Origin: Pedobacter quisquiliarum
Lineage (GTDB): Bacteria > Bacteroidota > Bacteroidia > Sphingobacteriales > Sphingobacteriaceae
Length of the DNA: 64,000 bases
Assembly: GCF_014642175.1 (NCBI RefSeq)
Contig: NZ_BMIL01000010.1
Location: 1-64,000 of the forward strand
Direction: 5' to 3'
The notes beneath the pieces are model-generated. The model saw nothing but the letters and a program-made list of their open reading frames with translations, did no database searches and was not told the origin of the DNA. This document shows, one piece after another, positions 52,379-61,976 of this stretch. Position numbers and translations under genes: made by a program. Numbering within the stretch: position 1 is the first letter of the stretch; each line of letters starts with the position of its first letter.

Positions 52379-53593
52379 ATGGGAACTCATAATTATAATT
52401 TTACTGAGCAGTTCGAATTTACGGGCAAACCAAAAATGTTAAGCATTATTGGTATCGTTATCGGATTGGCTGCAATTGGATATGGTCTTTCCGATCATGA
52501 ACTTCATGAAAGGACATTTGCAAACCTGTTATTAATGGCCTACTACTTCGCATTCGTATGTATGTCGGGTGCTTTCTTCTTAGCCTTGCAATACGTTGCA
52601 CAGGCAGGTTGGTCTGCATCGATTCTTCGTGTGCCGCAGGCAATGGCAAGAACACTGCCTTTAGCAGCTGTTGTATTGGTACTTGTAATTGGTGCCGGTT
52701 TATACAGCCATAACTTATACCATCACTGGAATGCACCAGGACTTACCGATCCGAGCTCTGAGCATTATGATAAACTGATTGCTGGTAAATCAGACTTCCT
52801 GAACGTACCATTCTTTATGTTCCGTGAGGTTCTTTTCCTTGCGATCTACAGCTTCTTCGCAGTAATGTTCGCTAAGAACTCTGTAAATGAAGATTTAGAA
52901 GGTGGTTTGAACTACTACAACAAGAACTTCAAGTATGCGGTTGTTTTCTTAGCACTTTATGGGTTTACGACACCGATCTTTGCTTTTGACACGATCATGT
53001 CTATTGAGGCACACTGGTTCTCTACCATGTTTGGCTGGTACAACTTCGCTTCTATGTGGGTTTCCTGCTTAGCAACGATTGCCGTGATCCTGATCTTACT
53101 TAAGAAATCTGGTTACATGCCATGGTTGAACAACAGTCACCTGCATAACCTTGGACAATTCATCTTCGGTTTCTCTATCTTCTGGACGTACACCTGGTTC
53201 TGTCAGTTCTTACTGATCTACTATGCAAACATGCCGGAAGAGACTGTTTACTTCTACAAACGTCTTGAATACTATAAATTCTGGTTCTACCTGAATCTTC
53301 TTTTGAACTTCCTTGCGCCAGTATTCTTGTTAATGGACAGAGACAACAAGCGTAGCGAGAACGTGCTTCTAATCGTTTCCATCATCATTATCTGTGGACA
53401 CTGGGTAGATTTATACCAAATGATCATGCCTGGATCTGTAGAAAGCCACAATGGTTTTGGATTTATTGAAGTAGGTATAGCCGCTGGTTTTGTTGGATTG
53501 TTTACCTTTGCAGTCTTAAGTGCTTTAAGCAAGCAACCGTTGATCGCTAAGAACCACCCGTTCTTAGAGGAGAGTTTGAATCATCATTTGTAA
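52379..53593 (+). CDS. actF: Alternative complex III subunit ActF, membrane quinone-binding subunit
   Basis: A 404-aa integral membrane protein with about ten helices, related to ActC. It includes MSGAFFLALQYVAQAGWSAS, a loop HHWNAPGLTDPSSEHYDKLI, and FDTIMSIEAHWFSTMFGWY. It completes the transmembrane part of the complex. It is followed by the oxidase subunit II gene 63 bp later. Confidence 0.93.
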   Translation: MGTHNYNFTEQFEFTGKPKMLSIIGIVIGLAAIGYGLSDHELHERTFANLLLMAYYFAFVCMSGAFFLALQYVAQAGWSASILRVPQAMARTLPLAAVVLVLVIGAGLYSHNLYHHWNAPGLTDPSSEHYDKLIAGKSDFLNVPFFMFREVLFLAIYSFFAVMFAKNSVNEDLEGGLNYYNKNFKYAVVFLALYGFTTPIFAFDTIMSIEAHWFSTMFGWYNFASMWVSCLATIAVILILLKKSGYMPWLNNSHLHNLGQFIFGFSIFWTYTWFCQFLLIYYANMPEETVYFYKRLEYYKFWFYLNLLLNFLAPVFLLMDRDNKRSENVLLIVSIIIICGHWVDLYQMIMPGSVESHNGFGFIEVGIAAGFVGLFTFAVLSALSKQPLIAKNHPFLEESLNHHL

Positions 53594-53656
53594 GGTGTTC
53601 ATTTTAAGAATAATTATATTATAGTACTTGAAGTACAACATACTACTTTTAAGAAA

Positions 53657-54925
53657 ATGAGTCTAAAAAATTTGATAAGTAAAAAGACATTTGCGGGTCT
53701 GGCGGTTATGTTAACTGCATTTGTAAATACCACCAGTGTATTTGCACAGGAAGCCGCCGCTGCTGCTGCAACTACGGCTAAAACCGTGGACATGGAGCCT
53801 ATTTATAAATCTGCGTTATTCTATGTCCTGTTATTCTTGTTGCTATGCTTATTTGTAGCTATAGTTGGAAAGGCAATACGTGTTTATGAATTGACCCGTA
53901 CTGCACAAGATAAACCAGAAGGTATTAACTGGGATACTGTTAATGCCGTGCTGTTCCTGCTATTCCTGATCGTTGGATTGTATGGTGTTTACTGGGAGTA
54001 CACGGTTCACGGAAAAATGATTCTGCCAGAAGCTGCTTCAGTTGATGGTGCCGAGATCGACAAGATGTTTAACATCACTTTGATTTTGACCACGATCGTT
54101 TTCATCGGAACACACATTGTATTATTCCTTTTCTCTTTCTTCTACAAATACAACGCAAACAGAAGAGCTTATTTCTATCCACACAACAACACCATCGAAA
54201 AGATCTGGACAATCGTTCCAGCTTTAGTACTATCGGTATTGGTGGTTATGGGTTTCATTACCTGGAGATCGATTTTCTACAAAGTTGTTGATCCGAACAA
54301 CAAGCCTTTAAATATTGAAGTTACGGCACAACAGTTTGCATGGTACGTTAGATATCCTGGAGCGGATGGTGTTGTAGGTATGAAAAACTACAAAATGGTT
54401 ACTGGTCTGAATACATTGGGTATCGACTTCAAGGATAAAAACACCCTTGATGATCAGAACGCTGAGGAGATTGTTATCCCGGTAAATAAACCAGTACGTT
54501 TTGCGATCAACTCAAAAGATGTTATCCACGGTTTCTATATGCCACACTTCCGTGTGCAGATTCTGGCTAATCCGGGTATGATGACATACTTCGAATTTAC
54601 GCCAACAATTACAACAACAGACATGCAGGCTAAGACCAATGATCCTGCATTCAAATATGTATTGCTTTGCTCGCAAATCTGCGGTTCAGGACACTACAAT
54701 ATGCAACGCACCGTTAGGGTTGTTAGTCAGGAAGAATATGAGGAGTGGGTTGTTAAACAACCTACCTACATCAACAACGACTTGAGAAAGCAGTTTAACT
54801 TGCCTGTGGTTGCAGAGCCGACTACACCTGCACCAGCACCTGAGGCAACACCTGGTCCTGGTCCGGATACACTTGGAACAGACAGCGGTGCTGTTAGAAA
54901 AACGGATTTGGCCAAATTAAATTAA
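53657..54925 (+). CDS. coxB: Cytochrome c oxidase subunit II
   Basis: This subunit accepts electrons at the CuA site. There is a signal peptide ending VFAQ and then three hydrophobic segments. The CuA domain has the first His in DVIHGFYMPHFRVQ, then CSQICGSGHYNM, which keeps both Cys, the His and the Met. The usual Glu in 'CSExC' is Gln; that residue binds through its backbone, so function is expected. The C-terminus is a Pro/Ala tail (about 45 residues) without the fused cytochrome c of caa3 subunits. Length 422 aa. It forms one unit with the complex III genes before it. Confidence 0.93.
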   Translation: MSLKNLISKKTFAGLAVMLTAFVNTTSVFAQEAAAAAATTAKTVDMEPIYKSALFYVLLFLLLCLFVAIVGKAIRVYELTRTAQDKPEGINWDTVNAVLFLLFLIVGLYGVYWEYTVHGKMILPEAASVDGAEIDKMFNITLILTTIVFIGTHIVLFLFSFFYKYNANRRAYFYPHNNTIEKIWTIVPALVLSVLVVMGFITWRSIFYKVVDPNNKPLNIEVTAQQFAWYVRYPGADGVVGMKNYKMVTGLNTLGIDFKDKNTLDDQNAEEIVIPVNKPVRFAINSKDVIHGFYMPHFRVQILANPGMMTYFEFTPTITTTDMQAKTNDPAFKYVLLCSQICGSGHYNMQRTVRVVSQEEYEEWVVKQPTYINNDLRKQFNLPVVAEPTTPAPAPEATPGPGPDTLGTDSGAVRKTDLAKLN

Positions 54926-54944
54926 CATACTGGATAGTAATATT

Positions 54945-56840
54945 ATGTCAACGATAACTTTACACGATACGCATAAACACGATGGACATGACGCTCACGG
55001 CCATGAACATCACAAAGAAACATTCTTAACAAAGTATGTTTTCAGTCAGGATCACAAGATGATCGCCAAGCAGTTTTTGATCACCGGTATCATCATGGCT
55101 GTAATCGCGATGATCCTGTCCATTCTGTTCCGTCTGCAATTGGCTTGGCCGGATCAAAGTTTCCCATTGTTGGAAACGTTCTTAGGCAAATGGGCTGAAG
55201 GCGGAAGAATTAAACCCGAATTTTATCTCGCCCTGGTGACCATTCACGGTACCATCATGGTGTTCTTTGTACTAACCGCCGGACTATCTGGTACTTTCAG
55301 TAACTTACTTATTCCTTTGCAGCTTGGTGCACGCGATATGGCGTCTCCACTGATGAACATGTTATCTTACTGGTTGTTCCTAGGTGCTTGTTTAGTGATG
55401 ATGGGTTCTTTCTTCGTTCAAACAGGTCCTGCAAGTGCTGGATGGACCATTTATCCACCACTATCTGCATTACCTAAGACCATCTCTGGTTCTGGTACTG
55501 GTATGACCATGTGGTTGATTAGTATGGTTATGTTCGTAGCATCACAGCTTATCGGTGGTATCAACTACGTTTCTACAATCCTAAACATGCGTACTAAAGG
55601 TATGGACCTTTGGAAAATGCCATTAACCATCTGGGCTTTATTCCTTACAGCTGTATTGGGTATCCTTTCTTTTCCTGTATTGGTTGCTGGTGTTGTGCTT
55701 TTAATCTTCGATAGAAGTTTCGGTACAAGTTTCTACCTTTCAGATATCGTTATTGGTTCACAAGTACTACCGAATGAAGGTGGTTCTCCAATCCTTTGGC
55801 AACACTTATTCTGGTTCCTTGGTCACCCTGAGGTATACATCGTAATTATGCCAGCTTTGGGTATCTCTTCTGAGGTTATCTCTGTAAACTCCAGAAAACC
55901 AATCTTCGGTTACCATGCGATGGTTTACTCACTAATTGGTATCATGGTGCTATCGTTCATCGTTTGGGGTCACCACATGTTCGTGACTGGGATGAACCCG
56001 CTACTTGGTGGTGTGTTTATGATCACCACGCTGATTATTGCGGTTCCTTCTGCGATTAAGACCTTTAACTACCTGGCGACGCTTTGGAGAGGTAACATCC
56101 GTTTCACGCCAGCGATGTTGTTCGCAATCGGTATGGTATCTTTCTTTATCTCTGGTGGTTTAACTGGTATTTTCTTAGGAAATGCTTCCCTGGATATTAA
56201 CTTACACAATACTTACTTCGTAGTTGCCCACTTCCACCTTGTGATGGGTTCTGCAGCAATCTTCGGTATGCTTGCAGGTGTTTATCACTGGTTCCCTAAG
56301 ATGTTTGGCAGAATGATGAACCCTAAACTGGCGTTCCTACACTTCTGGATTACCTTCGCTTGTGCGTACCTGGTATTCTTCCCATTACACTTCTTAGGAC
56401 TTGATGGTGTACCACGTCGTTACTATGCATTTACGGAGTTTGAATTCATGCAGAAATGGGTTACCGTGAACGTATTGGTGACCTGGGCTGCAATTGTAGC
56501 TGCATTGGCTCAAGTTGCTTTCTTATTCAACTTCTTCTATTCGATCTTCAAAGGAAAACGTACTACGCAAAATCCTTGGAGTGCGAATACTTTAGAGTGG
56601 ACTACACCTGTTGAACACCTACATGGTAACTGGCCAGGAGAAATTCCAACTGTTTACCGTTGGCCATATGACTACAGTAAGCCAGGTGCTGAAGAGGATT
56701 TCATCCCGCAAACGGTTCCTTTCTCTCAAACCATGAGTTCTAACGTACCGCATGACTTTGATGGAAACACTGAAGCGGAGCGCATCCAGGAAGAATGGAT
56801 GGCTAAGCAAGAAAAAGCTGAGCGCGAAAAAGTTGACTAA
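54945..56840 (+). CDS. coxA: Cytochrome c oxidase subunit I
   Basis: The catalytic subunit (631 aa, about 12 to 13 helices) carrying heme a and the heme a3/CuB site. It begins with a His-rich tail (HDTHKHDGHDAHGHEHH). The key motifs are seen: HGTIMVFFVLTAGLSGTFSN, WFLGHPEVYIVIMPALGISS (His-Tyr pair and proton-channel Glu of the A1 type), WGHHMFVTGMNP, and HNTYFVVAHFHLVMGSA. The C-terminal helix is followed by an acidic tail. A strong terminator follows, so the transcript from ActA ends here. Confidence 0.96.
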   Translation: MSTITLHDTHKHDGHDAHGHEHHKETFLTKYVFSQDHKMIAKQFLITGIIMAVIAMILSILFRLQLAWPDQSFPLLETFLGKWAEGGRIKPEFYLALVTIHGTIMVFFVLTAGLSGTFSNLLIPLQLGARDMASPLMNMLSYWLFLGACLVMMGSFFVQTGPASAGWTIYPPLSALPKTISGSGTGMTMWLISMVMFVASQLIGGINYVSTILNMRTKGMDLWKMPLTIWALFLTAVLGILSFPVLVAGVVLLIFDRSFGTSFYLSDIVIGSQVLPNEGGSPILWQHLFWFLGHPEVYIVIMPALGISSEVISVNSRKPIFGYHAMVYSLIGIMVLSFIVWGHHMFVTGMNPLLGGVFMITTLIIAVPSAIKTFNYLATLWRGNIRFTPAMLFAIGMVSFFISGGLTGIFLGNASLDINLHNTYFVVAHFHLVMGSAAIFGMLAGVYHWFPKMFGRMMNPKLAFLHFWITFACAYLVFFPLHFLGLDGVPRRYYAFTEFEFMQKWVTVNVLVTWAAIVAALAQVAFLFNFFYSIFKGKRTTQNPWSANTLEWTTPVEHLHGNWPGEIPTVYRWPYDYSKPGAEEDFIPQTVPFSQTMSSNVPHDFDGNTEAERIQEEWMAKQEKAEREKVD

Positions 56841-56863
56841 CACAAATAGTCTTTAAACATATT

Positions 56864-56912
56864 ATTGGGGTATCTGCATGAGTATATACTCATATAGATA
56901 CCCCAATTTTTT
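56864..56912 (+). terminator. Strong terminator after coxA with nested palindrome in the loop
   Basis: A perfect 12-bp stem ATTGGGGTATCT/AGATACCCCAAT (56864-56875 and 56896-56907) is followed by a T-run (56907-56912). The loop contains a second perfect palindrome, ATGAGTATATACTCAT. Confidence 0.9.
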
Positions 56913-56921
56913 AACCCCACT

Positions 56922-57986
56922 TTGAGCATGATCTCAAAATCTGAACAGCGGTTTGTCAGACTAAATGGCTTCACGATTTTATTTACACTGCTGCTAATCC
57001 TTGCAGGGGGAATTGTGCGAAGCACTGGCTCTGGGATGGGTTGTCCCGACTGGCCCAAGTGTTTTGGACAGTACATTCCGCCGACTTCTATAGACCAGCT
57101 TCCGCTCGGTTACGAACACCATTTTATTGAAGAACGTGTAAAAAAGAACGAGCGCTTCGCGCGTTCTCTGGAGAAGCTGGGTAAGGTAGAACTTGCTAAG
57201 AAGATCCGTGAAGATAAGACCCTGGTTCAACCAGAGTCCTTTAATGCGGCAAAGACCTGGACAGAATATATCAACCGTCTTACAGGAGCGGTTACAGGTG
57301 TTCTATTACTTGCAATTGCAGGTTATGCATTCATCTACAGAAAGACAGCAACACGTATTTTGGTTCTCAGCATCATTAACCTGATTGTTGTGGTATTTCA
57401 GGCTTGGTTGGGTTCGATCGTGGTTTCTACTAATCTTTTGGCTTGGGTGGTAACGGTACACATGTTACTCGCACTGGTACTTCTGGCGATCTTGGTATAC
57501 ACATACGATTACGCAAGGCAGCGTCTGAAAGCACCAGTAGTGGTTATTGCGAAGGTGGGCTGGCTTAAGGTGCTGATCTTTGTGGCTATTGCAGTTAACG
57601 TTTATCAGATCGTGATTGGTACGGAAGTTCGGGAGCAAGTGGATTTCATTTCCAAAAGCCTGGATTATCAGCGAAGGGATGAATGGGTGAGCAGGCTAGG
57701 CGACTTATTCCATAATCATAGAAATTTAGGTATTCTGGTGGCGGTACTAAGCGTGCTGGTTTACAAGTTTGTGATGGATAAGTTTGGTGGTAAAGCAACA
57801 GCCATAAAAGTTAGCAATTCAATTATAATTGTTTTGCTTGTTCAAATGGTAACTGGCTTTTTATTGTCTAACTTTGCGCTGCCGCCATTCGCTCAGGCGA
57901 TGCACATCCTGTTTTCAACAGCGTTATTTACATTACAGTACTATTTGTATCTGCTTGTTTACCGGGCGAATACTTACAATCAATAA
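56922..57986 (+). CDS. ctaA: Heme A synthase (COX15/CtaA)
   Basis: An inner-membrane enzyme (354 aa, eight helices) that oxidises heme O to heme A for subunit I. The conserved start is GGIVRSTGSGMGCPDWPKCFG, with the Cys pair, and EYINRLTGAVTGVLLL holds the Glu/His-type region. Conserved His residues of both halves are present (VHMLLALVLL, FHNHRNLGILVAV and the C-terminal HILFSTALFTLQY). It opens a second transcript after the coxA terminator; ctaB follows 11 bp later. Confidence 0.95.
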   Translation: MSMISKSEQRFVRLNGFTILFTLLLILAGGIVRSTGSGMGCPDWPKCFGQYIPPTSIDQLPLGYEHHFIEERVKKNERFARSLEKLGKVELAKKIREDKTLVQPESFNAAKTWTEYINRLTGAVTGVLLLAIAGYAFIYRKTATRILVLSIINLIVVVFQAWLGSIVVSTNLLAWVVTVHMLLALVLLAILVYTYDYARQRLKAPVVVIAKVGWLKVLIFVAIAVNVYQIVIGTEVREQVDFISKSLDYQRRDEWVSRLGDLFHNHRNLGILVAVLSVLVYKFVMDKFGGKATAIKVSNSIIIVLLVQMVTGFLLSNFALPPFAQAMHILFSTALFTLQYYLYLLVYRANTYNQ

Positions 57987-57997
57987 CATTATATACA

Positions 57998-58900
57998 TTG
58001 AAACAATTCTTCGCAGATTTCTCCAAACTAATTAAGCTCAGACTGACTTTCCTTGTTGTTTTTTCAGCTTCCGTTACTTTTTTAATGGGCTCGAAGATGC
58101 AGGTTGCGCGGGGAGAAATTGATGGTATTGCCTGGGGAAACTGGTTGATCCTGATTGTGGGTGGTTTCTTTGTAACCGGCGCGGCAAATTGCTTCAATGA
58201 AATTATCGAAAAGGATCTGGATAAACTCATGACCAGAACCAAAGACCGTCCAATGCCTGCCGGTAGAATGACTACTGGTCAGGGTCTGGTATCTGGTCTG
58301 TTGATGGGAATGTTTGGTACCTGGTTGCTGGGCAAGTTAAATCTTGAAACTGGCTTACTTTCGGTATTCTCCATTTTGCTTTATGCCTTTGCATATACGC
58401 CGATGAAGCGGAAATCGCCGATAGCGGTTTTTGTAGGTGCTATACCCGGGGCATTGCCACCGCTTATTGGTTACTTAGCTGCATTGGGGCACACAACGAA
58501 CTTTCTGCCTATTGATTATCAGGTTGCCGTGATTCTGTTCCTGATCCAGTTTGTATGGCAGTTCCCGCATTTCTGGGCCATTGCCTGGGTACTGGACGAC
58601 GATTACAAGAAAGCTGGCTTCAGGCTTCTGCCAACAACAAAGCGTGATAAGATCAGTGCTTTTATCGTCTTGTTGAGCACGATGCTGTTGATTCCGGTAA
58701 GTCTTATGCCAACGTTCTATGGATTTGGCGGCATCTATGTAACCATTATTTCCGTTGCTATAGGCTTATGGTTCATGTATACCGCATTGCGTTTGTTCCT
58801 TAAACAAGACCTGGAAAGTGCAAGAAAGGTTATGTTCGCTTCTTTTATCTATTTGCCGGTAGCACAACTGGCATTAATGTTTGATTTCATAATAAAATAA
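57998..58900 (+). CDS. ctaB: Protoheme IX farnesyltransferase (heme O synthase, CtaB)
   Basis: An integral membrane UbiA-family prenyltransferase (300 aa, nine helices) that converts heme B to heme O. Its first Asp-rich motif is NCFNEIIEKDLDKLMTRTKD, and the second is in WVLDDDYKKAGF. The start is TTG (57998), giving KQFFADFSKLIKLRLTFLVV, the usual N-terminus; no ATG is better placed. It follows ctaA by 11 bp and precedes the first subunit III gene by 3 bp. Confidence 0.94.
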   Translation: MKQFFADFSKLIKLRLTFLVVFSASVTFLMGSKMQVARGEIDGIAWGNWLILIVGGFFVTGAANCFNEIIEKDLDKLMTRTKDRPMPAGRMTTGQGLVSGLLMGMFGTWLLGKLNLETGLLSVFSILLYAFAYTPMKRKSPIAVFVGAIPGALPPLIGYLAALGHTTNFLPIDYQVAVILFLIQFVWQFPHFWAIAWVLDDDYKKAGFRLLPTTKRDKISAFIVLLSTMLLIPVSLMPTFYGFGGIYVTIISVAIGLWFMYTALRLFLKQDLESARKVMFASFIYLPVAQLALMFDFIIK

Positions 58901-58903
58901 TAC

Positions 58904-59482
58904 ATGGTACAATCAATCAATCATCAGGAAGCAAACGCCAATTATAAAGCTAAGAAGTTTATAATCTGGTTGTTTGTTGTCTCTTCCACCATCATGTTTG
59001 CAGGTTGGACGAGTTATTACATTGTATTTGCAGCTTCGAAGTCGAAGGGTCATGGTTTGGTGTTGCCAGACATGTTCCTGTACAGCACTGGGGTTTTGCT
59101 GGTGAGCAGCATCTGCCTGTTCCTGGCCGCTCGTGCTTTTAGAAACGGCGAGCTTGCAAAGCAGAAAACATTCCTTTGGGCGACGCTGTTACTTGGGGTA
59201 GTTTTCGGATACTTACAGGTGGAAGCCTGGGTAAGCCTTTATCAGAGTGGTGCATTCTTAGTGAATAACAATGCTGCAATTTCAATAATCTACATTGTTT
59301 CAGGTATTCACCTGCTGCATATTCTGGCTGGTTTGTTATTAATCCTGAGTACACTTTTGGGGGCTTATGGAAAGATTGCAACCGAGCGTTTACAGTTCAG
59401 AATGGAGGTTTCTTCCATATTCTGGCATTTTATAGATATATTATGGATATATCTGTATGTTTTTTTACTTTTGAACAGTTAG
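58904..59482 (+). CDS. Heme-copper oxidase subunit III, first copy
   Basis: A membrane protein (192 aa, five helices) of the COX3 family. Typical pieces are IMFAGWTSYYIVFA, EAWVSLYQSGAF, HLLHILAGLLLILSTLL (central His-x-x-His region) and SIFWHFIDILWIYLYVFLLL (C-terminal family signature). It is shorter than the second copy. Two consecutive subunit III genes are normal in Bacteroidota. It is coupled to ctaB by a 3-bp gap. Confidence 0.9.
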   Translation: MVQSINHQEANANYKAKKFIIWLFVVSSTIMFAGWTSYYIVFAASKSKGHGLVLPDMFLYSTGVLLVSSICLFLAARAFRNGELAKQKTFLWATLLLGVVFGYLQVEAWVSLYQSGAFLVNNNAAISIIYIVSGIHLLHILAGLLLILSTLLGAYGKIATERLQFRMEVSSIFWHFIDILWIYLYVFLLLNS

Positions 59483-59512
59483 ACTTTTTAACAAACTATT
59501 ACAAACTTTAAA

Positions 59513-60220
59513 ATGGATTCATTATCACAATTAGATCAGGTAAAAACTACTCCGTGGAGCGGTGGCCGTTCACCGTGGTCGGTAGAGTACGGCAAAATAA
59601 TGATGTGGTTTTTCTTACTATCAGATGCCTTTACTTTCTCCGCATTATTAGTTTACTATGGTGCTCAACGTTTCTCAAAATTCACCTGGCCTGATCCTGA
59701 TTTGGTATTCCAGTCTATTCCTGGTATAACAGATAGCGGTGCACCCTTGGTGTTCGTTGGTATCATGACCTTTATCCTGATCATGAGCTCGGTAACGATG
59801 GTACTTGCTGTTGAAGCGGGACATAGAAATGCTAAGAAAGAAGTTATCGGCTGGATGATTGCAACGGTGGTTGGTGGATTTATGTTCCTTGGCTGTCAGG
59901 CCTTAGAATGGACACACTTGTTCCACGAAGGTTTTGGATGGGGAGAGATTCCACCAGCAGACCATTTAGAACATTTCTTCAGCACTGAGGTATCTTCCGT
60001 TGCTACGCTACAGTTCTCTAACCTATTCTTTACCATCACAGGTTTCCACGGTTTCCACGTTTTCACAGGTGTGGTATTGAATGTTATCATTCTTTGTATG
60101 ACCATTGCAGGTGTATTTGAAAGACGCGGTCATTACCTTATGGTTGAAAAGGTTGGTTTGTACTGGCACTTTGTAGACCTTGTATGGGTATTCGTATTTA
60201 CATTCTTCTATCTAATCTAA
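59513..60220 (+). CDS. coxC: Cytochrome c oxidase subunit III, second copy
   Basis: This 235-aa COX3-family membrane protein has the motifs MMWFFLLSDAFTFSALLVYY, CQALEWTHLFHEGFGWGEIP, FFTITGFHGFHVFTGVVLN (the GxHxxHV signature) and LYWHFVDLVWVFVFTFFYLI at the C-terminus. It stabilises subunit I and the proton uptake path. It lies between the first copy and the subunit IV gene. Confidence 0.94.
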   Translation: MDSLSQLDQVKTTPWSGGRSPWSVEYGKIMMWFFLLSDAFTFSALLVYYGAQRFSKFTWPDPDLVFQSIPGITDSGAPLVFVGIMTFILIMSSVTMVLAVEAGHRNAKKEVIGWMIATVVGGFMFLGCQALEWTHLFHEGFGWGEIPPADHLEHFFSTEVSSVATLQFSNLFFTITGFHGFHVFTGVVLNVIILCMTIAGVFERRGHYLMVEKVGLYWHFVDLVWVFVFTFFYLI

Positions 60221-60233
60221 TCTAAACATTATC

Positions 60234-60590
60234 ATGTCCGAACAACACATACATACTACTGATGGCCATGCTCACGGCGAGCATGAGGGTCTAACCAAGA
60301 AAAAAATATGGCAGGTATTCGGGATCTTACTTCTGATCACCGTTATCGAGTTCTTTATCGCCCTTTGGGTATTGCCACATGGCTATATGTCCCACATGGT
60401 TGGTAACATCATTTACATCTTGTTAACCATCTTGAAAGCTTTTTATATTGTTGCCTATTTCATGCACCTTAAGTATGAGAAATTAGGTCTCCAGTTGTCG
60501 CTTACGGTAACATTCGTTTTTATAGTCTATTTCATTGTGCTCATGTTAATTGAAGGCGGTTACCTGCAATTGCATATGCCATTCCAATAA
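60234..60590 (+). CDS. Cytochrome c oxidase subunit IV-like protein
   Basis: A small membrane protein (118 aa) with a His-rich start (HIHTTDGHAHGEHEGL) and three helices; the middle one contains LLTILKAFYIVAYFMHLKYE, the signature of prokaryotic subunit IV (COX4_pro). It probably stabilises the oxidase. Its stop overlaps the next start by one base (TAATG). Confidence 0.9.
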   Translation: MSEQHIHTTDGHAHGEHEGLTKKKIWQVFGILLLITVIEFFIALWVLPHGYMSHMVGNIIYILLTILKAFYIVAYFMHLKYEKLGLQLSLTVTFVFIVYFIVLMLIEGGYLQLHMPFQ

Positions 60591-61297
60591 TGAAATTATT
60601 TCCCATAAAGAAGATCTTAATCCTGGTAACCATATTAGCGGTACCAGGATTTTTGTATTATTTACTACAGGAGAAAGGTAAGAACCGCTACAAGCCGCTT
60701 CCTTTTTTCGGGCCTAAGATCGTCGCCAGCACGACGCACAACGTTCGGGGACGCGCAATTCCGGATACCATCTATCATCAGGTTCAGAATTACCAGCTGC
60801 AGAATCAAGCGGGTGAAGCTGTTGCACTTGATGATTTGAAAGGGAAGATCATCGTACTGAGCCTTTTTCATACCAAGGGGAACACCTACGGTGTCGATTT
60901 CACCAATAAGGCGGTAAAAGCCTACCTGGCGAATTATGGCGATAACGAAATTCTACGCTTCGCAAGCCTGAGCATTGATCCAACATTTGATAAGCCTCCA
61001 GTCCTGAAAGGATATGCAGCAGCAATTGGCGCTAAAGCCGGCAAGTGGGACCTGCTCACGGGAGATAGTACAGCAGTATTCGACCTGATTAATAAACAAC
61101 TATTTGTGGATGCACACAAGGTGATGGAGAATGGACAACCAAAGTTCATCTACAGCAACATGTTTGTGCTCCTTGATACCCAACGCCGCATTAGAGGGTA
61201 CTATGAAGCGACAAGTCAACTTGCGCTAACGAAACTTGACGAGGAGATCCGGGTGCTGATCACGGAAGAGCTCCGCAACATGAAAGACGGCAGATAA
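60590..61297 (+). CDS. SCO1/SenC-like protein lacking all copper ligands
   Basis: This is a membrane-anchored thioredoxin-fold protein (235 aa, one N-terminal helix, residues 5-25). It has the SCO layout: KPLPFFGPK near residue 35, a beta strand KIIVLSLFHTKGNTYGV, a SIDPTFDKPP segment and a final FVLLDTQRRIRGYYEA. SCO proteins bind copper with Cys-x3-Cys and a later His. Here those places are K96 and Y100 and Y188, and the whole protein contains no cysteine. It therefore cannot bind copper or exchange thiols in the known way. It is embedded in the oxidase operon with overlapping start, so it is likely still used, perhaps structurally. Confidence 0.85.
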   Translation: MKLFPIKKILILVTILAVPGFLYYLLQEKGKNRYKPLPFFGPKIVASTTHNVRGRAIPDTIYHQVQNYQLQNQAGEAVALDDLKGKIIVLSLFHTKGNTYGVDFTNKAVKAYLANYGDNEILRFASLSIDPTFDKPPVLKGYAAAIGAKAGKWDLLTGDSTAVFDLINKQLFVDAHKVMENGQPKFIYSNMFVLLDTQRRIRGYYEATSQLALTKLDEEIRVLITEELRNMKDGR

Positions 61298-61312
61298 CAG
61301 CTAAACTCAACA

Positions 61313-61885
61313 ATGAATTTAACAGACAAATTATTCTTAAAACTGGTGTGGATTGTAACCGCGGTTGTATTGATCGTGGTCGTTGCTTTGAAATTGGTTC
61401 CACCACCGGCAACCGTTCCTTCTTTTCTTTATGTGTTGCCTCACCTCATCGGTGGTATAAACGCTACCTGTGCCGTGCTCCTTGTACTATCGCTGATCTT
61501 TGTTCGCCGTAAGAATATCCAGGCGCATAAAGTCACCAACATCATCACCTTTGTACTATCTGCGATCTTTCTGGTGTTCTACATCTTGTTCCACCTTTAT
61601 GTGAAAGACACCAAGTTTGGTGATGTTGATCATGATGGCATCTTGTCTGCTACGGAAGCGGCAGCTGTAGGCGCCATCCGCTATGTGTACTACTTCATCC
61701 TGTTGACCCATATTCTACTTGCCATCGTTGTTTTACCGCTTATTCTGGTAAGTTTCTATCGTGGGCTCAACATGCAGATTGAAAAGCATCGTAAGATCGT
61801 TAGGTGGTCGTATCCGGTTTGGTTATATGTAGCTGTTTCTGGTGTGCTGGTTTACCTGATGATCTCACCTTACTACAATTTTTAA
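61313..61885 (+). CDS. DUF420 membrane protein (oxidase-assembly associated) with an EF-hand-like loop
   Basis: This 190-aa protein has five helices and the DUF420 pattern: LPHLIGGINATCAVLLVLSL, NIITFVLSAIFLVFYILFHL, VYYFILLTHILLAIVVLPLI and IVRWSYPVWLYVAVSGVLVY. DUF420 proteins accompany cytochrome oxidase genes and probably help heme or copper insertion. Between helices 3 and 4 lies DVDHDGILSATE, a perfect match to the 12-residue EF-hand loop pattern (acidic at 1, 3, 5, Gly 6, Glu 12). This predicts calcium binding on the periplasmic side (inference). Confidence 0.88.
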   Translation: MNLTDKLFLKLVWIVTAVVLIVVVALKLVPPPATVPSFLYVLPHLIGGINATCAVLLVLSLIFVRRKNIQAHKVTNIITFVLSAIFLVFYILFHLYVKDTKFGDVDHDGILSATEAAAVGAIRYVYYFILLTHILLAIVVLPLILVSFYRGLNMQIEKHRKIVRWSYPVWLYVAVSGVLVYLMISPYYNF

Positions 61886-61976
61886 TTTCTACAATCGTTT
61901 AGTACGTATATTTGTTGTTGTAACAGGAAGCCCTGTGCATCCTCAACCTATTGAACCTGTTAACAATCATTCTATC

